A DNA stretch of 10,636 bases. It comes from CAMBDR01 sp046597185. GTDB taxonomy: Bacteria; Pseudomonadota; Gammaproteobacteria; Burkholderiales; Burkholderiaceae_D. The stretch lies in NCBI GenBank assembly GCA_046597185.1, contig JBKJLF010000355.1, positions 1 to 10,636 of the forward strand, in the 5' to 3' direction. The position numbers and the translations under genes were made by a program. The notes under the pieces were generated by a model. That model was not told the origin of the DNA, searched no databases, and saw only the letters and a program-made list of their open reading frames with translations. This document shows positions 6,374 through 10,636 of this stretch, piece after piece; the first letter of the stretch is position 1; every line of letters starts with the position of its first letter.

Positions 6374-6549
6374 TTGACTATCGCAAATTGGTGTGTATTA
6401 ACGGCGTGCTTGTTAGCTGTCTTAACCGTAGGATTGGCCAAGATAAATTCGACATCGCGGCTTATCTGGTGAGCATTGCTTGGGCGCACACCGTGTTCTG
6501 GACGGTGGGAGAAGGTATTTGCGGGGCGCTTTTTTTCATGATGATGTGA
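6374..6549 (+). pseudogene. Degenerate remnant of a MAPEG-family membrane protein gene
   Basis: From TTG 6374 one frame reads LTIANWCVLTACLLAVLTVGLAK before running to a stop at 6470-6472. This looks like the N-terminal membrane helix of bacterial MAPEG proteins, which typically begin MTIAxWCVLxAxLLP. Downstream, another frame reads AYLVSIAWAHTVFWTVG and then EGICGALFF before TGA at 6547-6549, which resembles the last MAPEG helix (xYxAxxxTLRSxVWxxGxxxxxALFF). An intact member is about 130 residues; here about 75 central residues are missing and the two ends are out of frame. The start codon appears changed from ATG to TTG. A good plus-strand terminator follows at 6607-6633, as expected for a former gene. 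The family call is from memory of MAPEG sequences. Confidence 0.5.
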
Positions 6550-6566
6550 TTGCCATTCACATCATC
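6540..6566. other. Perfect 10-bp inverted repeat
   Basis: GATGATGTGA (6540-6549) and TCACATCATC (6557-6566) flank a 7-nt centre TTGCCAT. The left arm overlaps the stop of the MAPEG remnant. Neither strand shows a T-tract after it, so it is not an intrinsic terminator. The core TGTGA-N7-TCACA resembles a Crp-type site but has one base too many in the centre. Confidence 0.6.
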
Positions 6567-6574
6567 GAAGCTTT

Positions 6575-6613
6575 CACAACAAGGCCGCACAACAAGGCCG
6601 CACAACAAGGCCG
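6575..6613. repeat. 13-bp perfect tandem repeat, three copies, running into a terminator
   Basis: CACAACAAGGCCG occurs three times without mismatch. The last copy supplies the left arm of the terminator at 6607-6629, so each unit carries a copy of that arm (AAGGCCGC). Any of the three could in principle pair with the single right arm. Confidence 0.9.
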
Positions 6614-6633
6614 CGTATCAAGCGGCCTTTTTT
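6607..6633 (+). terminator. Rho-independent terminator in the convergent gap
   Basis: AAGGCCGC (6607-6614), loop GTATCAA and GCGGCCTT (6622-6629) form a perfect 8-bp stem; the T-run 6628-6633 follows on the plus strand. It would stop plus-strand transcription leaving the MAPEG remnant. In the minus direction the same stem lies 23 nt past the receptor stop but is followed only by TTGTTG, so it should work less well that way. Confidence 0.8.
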
Positions 6634-6651
6634 CTTGCATGATTCTGAAAA

Positions 6652-9546
6652 TTAAAACTTCAGTGCTGCGCCCAGTGTGAAGTAACGTCCCACCGTGTCA
6701 TACGCCGCCGGGAAGGTGTTACCACCGTTGGTGCTGGTCGATGCGATGTCGTTGCCCACAACCGGCGGCTGCTTATTGGTGGCGTTGTTCACGGTCAAGG
6801 TCAGCTTCAACGATTTGGTTGCCTGCCATACCGCTGCCAAATCCAGATAGTTGTACGCAGGAACCTTGGAGAAGGCGGGAACCCAGGTGCCGCTGTTCGG
6901 TTCAACCTCGATTGCACTGACATGCCGCCAGGTGTAGGAGAACTGGTAATCGCTAAATTTCCAGAGGCTGCGCTGGCTGAAGCGGGTGCCCCAGTTTGGC
7001 GCGCCGCAGGCGTTGGAATAAAAGCCTTTGCACTTGCGGCGGATAGAGGTCGGGGTTGCCTGGAAGTCGTTGTCCTGAACCCGGTTCAAAGTCAGGTTCA
7101 TATCCAGCTTGCCCCACTTTTGATCCATGCCAATCTGGCTCAGATTTAACAGGTAGCCCAGGCCCAAATCCAGACCACTGGTCCAGTTCCTGCCCTGATT
7201 TGACTGCACCACTGCCACCCCTTTGGATTCGGTGCCGTTGAAGGTGCCGGTCAGTGGGCCGCGAAACACGGCCGCGCAGGCGGCATTGAGTGCGAAACCA
7301 GGGTTAAAGTTCGGTGAGTAGCACTGATCCAGAATGTCGGTGGTGGTGGGTGCCGAAATCGAATCCTTGAGTTTGATGCGGTAGTAATCCAGCGAAATCA
7401 ACAGATTCTTGACCTGTTCCGGTTCCCACACCAGGCCAATGGTGTTGGTCTTGGCCTTTTCTGGCCCCAGGTTGGGGTTGCCGCCGGAGAGACGGTTGAT
7501 CTGGCCCGACGATGGTGCAGGCAGACTGCCGATCACCGTGGCGGGTACACCCGTCAGACGGCACAGGTTGGACAGGGTGCCAGCGGTGTTGGCATCGGCG
7601 CTGTTGATCTTGGTACCTTGGCATGGGTCGGTTGCCAGATTCGACAGGCCCGTCACTTGCGGGGCATACAATTCGTTCACGTTCGGCGCGCGGGTTGCAC
7701 TTTGCTCCATGGCACGGAACCGCAGACCCTTGATCGGTGCCCATTCGCCGCCAAATTTCCAAGTGTTGTAGCGTTGGCTGGTAGTGGTGGTGAACTCGGT
7801 GGTGCGAAAACCTGCTTCCAAACCCATGCGGTGAACCAGTGGCTTGTTCTCCACCAGAGGAATTTGCGCTTCCGTGTACAGCTCTTTGAGCTTGATGGTG
7901 CCGGAGCGGTCTGGCAAAGGCGCACCCGTGCCCAACACTTCACCCTGAATCTGCGATGCGCTGTCAGATTGGTTGGACGCGGTAACCTTGCGCGATTCCA
8001 CACCCAGCGCCACGCCGATAACCTGGCTGCTCCATGGGCTCTTGACAGAACCCAGGTCGCCCGTGGCGCTGAAGGAGAAAATATCTTGCTTGACCTTGGC
8101 TTTCAGCAGTGCGCTCTGGTTGATGAAAGCGAGCGCCTCTGGCGTGATCGATCCGGCGGCACCGAACACGTTCAAGGGTACGCAGCCGTTGGCGGTGTTG
8201 GTACAGGCGGTGGTGCTGGTGGCGTTCAGTGCTTGCGCGACCTTGGAATTGGAACCCCAGTTGCGGCGGGTCTGGGTCTGGTCGGCCTGGCCTGTGATCA
8301 AATAGGTGTCGTAGCTCCAGTTACCGAGCAAGGCACCGCGCAGGCCGATGGTGGATTGCATGGTCTTGTTTTCAAAATCATTGAAACGGCGGCCCAATTC
8401 GACAAAACGACGGCTGACTACCATGGTGACGGGCGTGGTATTGCCCACCACGCAACTGGCAGCAGGAATACCGCGTGCCGAGCAGATTTGTTGACGTGCT
8501 TGGTCAGGGATGAATGGGTTGCCGATGGGTATGGTATAGGTGTTGCCGAAGGTGCCAGTGGCGGCCAGCGAGGCATTGACATCGGTGTTGGTGTAAAACA
8601 ATTGGGCGTAGACTTCGGCGTTGTCGTTGATAGTATAACGGCCCAGGGCGGTTAATTGCTTGCGGTCGATTGGCACCTGGAAATAATTGTCCGGATTGGT
8701 GTTAAAGGTGCCGGTTGCCGTGTTCAGGGCAGAGAATTTACCGGTGGTGGGGTCCAACTGACGGTTGCCCGTACCCAACAGATTGGCCCCAGCCGGAATG
8801 CCCGCCGCCTGCGGCACCGAAATCACCACAGGAATGGTGGTGGTTGAGCCTGAGAACAGACCTGTTGCGGAGCTGGTGGTGGTTTGGCCGTATGGACGGC
8901 TGCCGACCAACAGCGGATCGGACTTGCTGATGCCGAAATTGAGCACGGCGTTACCTTTGTTGTCGGCAAAATTACCGCCCAGCGTCAAGTCTACGCGGTG
9001 GCGTTTGGCGTCGCTTTCGCTTGATGAGGCGTAGCTGGAAGAGAGTTCGACCCCTTCAAAATTCTTCTTCAAAATAAAATTGGCAACCCCGGCGATGGCG
9101 TCGGCACCATACACGGCCGATGCGCCACCGGTGACGATGTCGATGCGGCGCAATAGCGCGGTCGGGATGGAATTGGTATCAACTTGACCCCCTAGGTCAA
9201 ATGGGACGAAACGGCGGCCGTCGATCAAGACCAGAGAGCGCCGCGCACCGAGGCCGCGCAAGTCGATGGTGGCACCGCCGCCGGAGCCGTTGTTGACGCC
9301 AGGGCCAATCGCTGGTACTGCGCTGGACAGGCCACGGATCACTTCTTCGACCGCCAATGCCTGGCCAGCTTTGAGTTCTTCTTCGCTGACCGACATGATT
9401 GGGCTATTCGAGACTGCGTCAAGAGACTTGATGCGGGAACCGGTTATCTCCACTTTTTGCAGCGGCTCCTGAGCCAATGCTGCTGTGCCGGACAGGACGC
9501 CGAGACAGAGCAGTGTAGCCTGACTGATTGTAGTTCTTTTAAGCAT
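6652..9546 (-). CDS. TonB-dependent outer-membrane receptor
   Basis: The product is 964 residues. It has a Sec signal peptide (1-25, ALA|QE), a short N-terminal segment LQKVEITGSRIK that may hold the TonB box, a plug domain (about 30-165: VEEVIRGLSS, IDLRGLGARRSLVLIDGRR, LLRRIDIVTGGASAVYGADA), then a large beta-barrel ending in GRYFTLGAALKF. The terminal Phe is the usual outer-membrane assembly signal. There is no N-terminal signalling (STN) domain, so transcriptional signalling to an anti-sigma factor is unlikely. Energy would come from TonB-ExbB-ExbD, which are not in the window. The barrel has Cys pairs near 354/363, 447/455, 641/661, 741/757 and 838/845, probably disulfides in outer loops. 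The substrate is unknown; the plug resembles the large receptors common in Xanthomonas and Caulobacter relatives. GGAG lies 7 nt before the ATG. It stands alone. Confidence 0.93.
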   Translation of the reverse strand: MLKRTTISQATLLCLGVLSGTAALAQEPLQKVEITGSRIKSLDAVSNSPIMSVSEEELKAGQALAVEEVIRGLSSAVPAIGPGVNNGSGGGATIDLRGLGARRSLVLIDGRRFVPFDLGGQVDTNSIPTALLRRIDIVTGGASAVYGADAIAGVANFILKKNFEGVELSSSYASSSESDAKRHRVDLTLGGNFADNKGNAVLNFGISKSDPLLVGSRPYGQTTTSSATGLFSGSTTTIPVVISVPQAAGIPAGANLLGTGNRQLDPTTGKFSALNTATGTFNTNPDNYFQVPIDRKQLTALGRYTINDNAEVYAQLFYTNTDVNASLAATGTFGNTYTIPIGNPFIPDQARQQICSARGIPAASCVVGNTTPVTMVVSRRFVELGRRFNDFENKTMQSTIGLRGALLGNWSYDTYLITGQADQTQTRRNWGSNSKVAQALNATSTTACTNTANGCVPLNVFGAAGSITPEALAFINQSALLKAKVKQDIFSFSATGDLGSVKSPWSSQVIGVALGVESRKVTASNQSDSASQIQGEVLGTGAPLPDRSGTIKLKELYTEAQIPLVENKPLVHRMGLEAGFRTTEFTTTTSQRYNTWKFGGEWAPIKGLRFRAMEQSATRAPNVNELYAPQVTGLSNLATDPCQGTKINSADANTAGTLSNLCRLTGVPATVIGSLPAPSSGQINRLSGGNPNLGPEKAKTNTIGLVWEPEQVKNLLISLDYYRIKLKDSISAPTTTDILDQCYSPNFNPGFALNAACAAVFRGPLTGTFNGTESKGVAVVQSNQGRNWTSGLDLGLGYLLNLSQIGMDQKWGKLDMNLTLNRVQDNDFQATPTSIRRKCKGFYSNACGAPNWGTRFSQRSLWKFSDYQFSYTWRHVSAIEVEPNSGTWVPAFSKVPAYNYLDLAAVWQATKSLKLTLTVNNATNKQPPVVGNDIASTSTNGGNTFPAAYDTVGRYFTLGAALKF

Positions 9547-9576
9547 GCTTTCGCTCCATTGATTAAATTTATAGTA

Positions 9577-9582
9577 ATTATA
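9577..9582 (-). promoter_or_regulatory. Candidate -10 box of the TonB-dependent receptor gene
   Basis: TATAAT on the minus strand lies 30 nt upstream of the ATG, giving a UTR of about 24 nt. A second AT-rich TATAAA sits just downstream. No convincing -35 is seen, and no Fur-box-like palindrome was recognised around it. Confidence 0.4.
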
Positions 9583-9809
9583 TGTTGGGTGAGTGGCAAA
9601 AAGGAGGGGGGTTGCAGGATGGAGTATCTATTAGAGTAATGCTGCTGTCAAATTTAAGCTGGGGTGGTGTTCTTAAAATGCAACAGGGTTGGTGGTATAA
9701 AGCTGGGTGCGGCGGGTGGCTGCCGTGCGCCTTGATGCAAACCTTGAGCCAGTCTGCCAGCAAGTTCATCTGAGTTTGCAAACCCTGCAAAACATGAACA
9801 AATTCCCTG
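9583..9809. other. Intergenic stretch without a recognised gene
   Basis: Between the receptor promoter and the aminopeptidase-remnant tail I find no protein or RNA gene. It holds a G-rich run near 9601-9612 and a possible plus-strand promoter at 9673-9701. A short minus-strand reading with Leu-rich content near 9715-9790 has no SD and no recognisable similarity. Confidence 0.5.
9673..9701 (+). promoter_or_regulatory. Possible plus-strand promoter pointing into the aminopeptidase remnant
   Basis: TTAAAA (9673-9678), a 17-bp spacer ending in TGG, and TATAAA (9696-9701) make an extended -10 promoter with four of six -35 bases matching. Nothing recognisable is encoded downstream on the plus strand, so a transcript would be antisense to the pseudogene. 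It may be a chance match. Confidence 0.3.
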
Positions 9810-10025
9810 CTACCTGCCGCACTCCAGCAGCATTTTTTCCAGCATCTGGTTGGCTAGATTGCGCTCGCGTGCCAGACCAATGCGGTTGGAATCGATCAGG
9901 GCCAGCAGCGCATACAGGGTGGGGTCTTGTTGCGCAGCAAAGGGGACCGACTTGAACAAGGGCGCGATGGCCTCGCCCTGGTGTTCACCCTGATGTTCAC
10001 CCTGATGTTCATCTTGGTCCCAACA
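9810..10025 (-). pseudogene. Coding-like tail of unknown origin joined to the aminopeptidase remnant
   Basis: After the aminopeptidase similarity ends at RGVFLGR, the same frame continues through a repeat-encoded DEHQGEHQGEHQGE. It then reads IAPLFKSVPFAAQQDP, LYALLALIDSNRIGLARERN and LANQMLEKMLLECGR before TAG at 9810. The composition looks like real helical protein sequence rather than noise. It does not match the lid or C-terminal domain of prolyl aminopeptidase, and the catalytic Asp and His of that family are absent. I cannot name its family. The join could be a deletion fusion with another gene's 3' end. Confidence 0.4.
9976..10011. repeat. 12-bp tandem repeat, three copies, at the pseudogene junction
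   Basis: CCCTGGTGTTCA is followed by two copies of CCCTGATGTTCA. On the minus strand this encodes three in-frame units of the tetrapeptide EHQG. It sits just where prolyl aminopeptidase similarity ends and an unrelated tail begins. Confidence 0.85.
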
Positions 10026-10447
10026 CCGCCCCAAAAACACCCCGCGCACAATAAACCCGAGGCAGCTTTGCGGGTGCGCCGCGCCATACGCCAGCGCCAG
10101 CGTGAACTCCATGATCCGCCAAACACCAGCCAGCGCTCAATGCCCAACATACTGCGCAATTGTTCGATATTGGCAATCAAGTGTTGGGTGGTATTGTTTT
10201 GAATATTGCCCAAAGGCGTGGAACGGCCCGCGCCGCGCTGGTCAAAAATGACGATGCGATATACTTCGGGGTCGAAAAACTGACGGTGTTTGTGGCTGGC
10301 ACCGGAACCGGGGCCGCCATGCAAAAATACCACTGGCAAACCATTCGGGTTGCCCTATTCTTCCCAATACATGGTGTGGATGGGGTCTAAAGCCAACATG
10401 CCGGTGCGGTTGGCGGCAAGGGCGGGATACAGTTCGGTGCGATTCAT
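10026..10447 (-). pseudogene. pip: Broken prolyl aminopeptidase (proline iminopeptidase) gene
   Basis: Peptidase family S33 enzymes remove N-terminal proline and are about 310-320 residues. From ATG 10447 the reading is MNRTELYPALAANRTGMLAL and on to TMYWEE, then an amber TAG at 10355-10357 where the family has EEQGNP or EESGNP: one base change (CAG to TAG) would explain it. The frame then resumes GNPNGLPVVFLHGGPGSG (oxyanion hole), FDQRGAGRS and VFGGSW (nucleophile Ser). Just after that Trp, near 10101-10108, a one-base loss shifts the frame; the expected GSTLALAYG continues in the next frame as TLALAYGAAHP, to RGVFLGR. The C-terminal half is gone. ATGs at 10480 and 10483 are in frame upstream but none has an SD. 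At least three lesions make it non-functional. Confidence 0.85.
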
Positions 10448-10516
10448 GGCGGTGTGGGAAATGCTGGAAAATGAAAACATCATGATAGCAAAAAACCCGA
10501 CAGCGACAAAATTCTC

Positions 10517-10522
10517 TATAAT
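10517..10522 (+). promoter_or_regulatory. -10 box of the right-edge gene
   Basis: CTCTATAATGG contains a consensus TATAAT. Transcription would start near 10529, giving a UTR of about 49 nt. The nearest -35-like CCGACA is only 14 bp upstream, so the -35 is uncertain. Confidence 0.5.
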
Positions 10523-10577
10523 GGCAGCTTCCAAATTAAAGAGCTTTGGAATAACGAATGATTGGGAGATATGGCGT

Positions 10578-10636
10578 ATGAGTAAAGTGAAATCGGGTTT
10601 GGGCTTGATTCTGGCGGTTTTTGTGATCGGAGCCGG
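10578..10636 (+). CDS. N-terminus of a membrane-anchored or secreted protein (runs off right edge)
   Basis: Only 19 codons are visible: MSKVKSGLGLILAVFVIGA. Two Lys residues precede a hydrophobic helix, typical of a signal anchor or signal peptide. I chose ATG 10578 because GGGAGA (10564-10569) lies 8 nt upstream. The ATG at 10571 is one base from that SD and reads only four codons (MAYE) before TAA. The gene is divergent from the broken aminopeptidase gene and has its own -10 box. Too little is present to name a family. Confidence 0.65.
   Translation, partial: MSKVKSGLGLILAVFVIGA

Noticed and set aside
6545..6561. Crp-type operator
   Set aside because: The spacing between TGTGA and TCACA is 7 bp where Crp sites have 6, and it lies at the 3' end of a dead gene and not in a promoter.
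5938..6613. CRISPR-like array
   Set aside because: The repeats are 13-14 bp, directly tandem with no spacers, and no cas genes are present.
7618..8655. 345-codon open frame on the plus strand inside the TonB receptor gene
   Set aside because: It is antisense to a clearly identified receptor, has no SD, and its Gly/Arg/Gln/Ala-rich content is what the complement of the receptor's codons gives.

Overview
The window looks like chromosomal DNA of a betaproteobacterium, most likely Burkholderiales close to Oxalobacteraceae. This rests on a compact trpE-trpG-trpD-trpC operon with the sequence style and order usual there, moderate GC, and a 964-residue TonB-dependent receptor. The species assignment is inference; no rRNA gene is present.

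Layout. Positions 1-1115 (minus) hold the 5' part of a lipoprotein 5'-nucleotidase/metallophosphatase that runs off the left edge. A divergent 210-bp gap with a good extended -10 promoter and a strong hairpin separates it from a small secreted cysteine-paired protein of unknown function (1326-1817, plus). The tryptophan operon fills 1845-5825 on the minus strand: trpE and trpG (anthranilate synthase), trpD (phosphoribosyl transfer) and trpC (indole-glycerol-phosphate synthase). Together they take chorismate to indole-3-glycerol phosphate; trpF, trpB and trpA are not in the window. Upstream of trpE lies a long leader (about 5826-6225). It contains a 28-codon ORF with three Trp codons in six positions, a candidate trp leader peptide, followed by T-tracts, hairpins and a 14-bp tandem repeat.

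Positions 6374-6549 (plus) carry what I read as the worn remnant of a MAPEG-family membrane protein gene, whose rho-independent terminator still stands at 6607-6633. Convergent to it, 6652-9546 (minus) encodes a complete TonB-dependent outer-membrane receptor with its own SD and -10 box. Upstream of that is a broken prolyl aminopeptidase gene (10026-10447, minus): an amber codon, a frameshift, and replacement of its C-terminal half by an unrelated coding-like tail (9810-10025). The window ends in the start of a membrane-anchored protein gene (10578 onward, plus) with a clear -10 box.

A theme across the window is short direct tandem repeats, each in three copies, with units of 9, 11, 12, 13 and 14 bp. 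They lie at gene edges, in leaders, in a signal-peptide region and at a pseudogene junction. I see no CRISPR array, phage, insertion sequence, tRNA or rRNA, and no multi-gene system that I would call new. The best candidates for something undescribed are the trp leader with its repeat-filled hairpin and the triplicate repeats.
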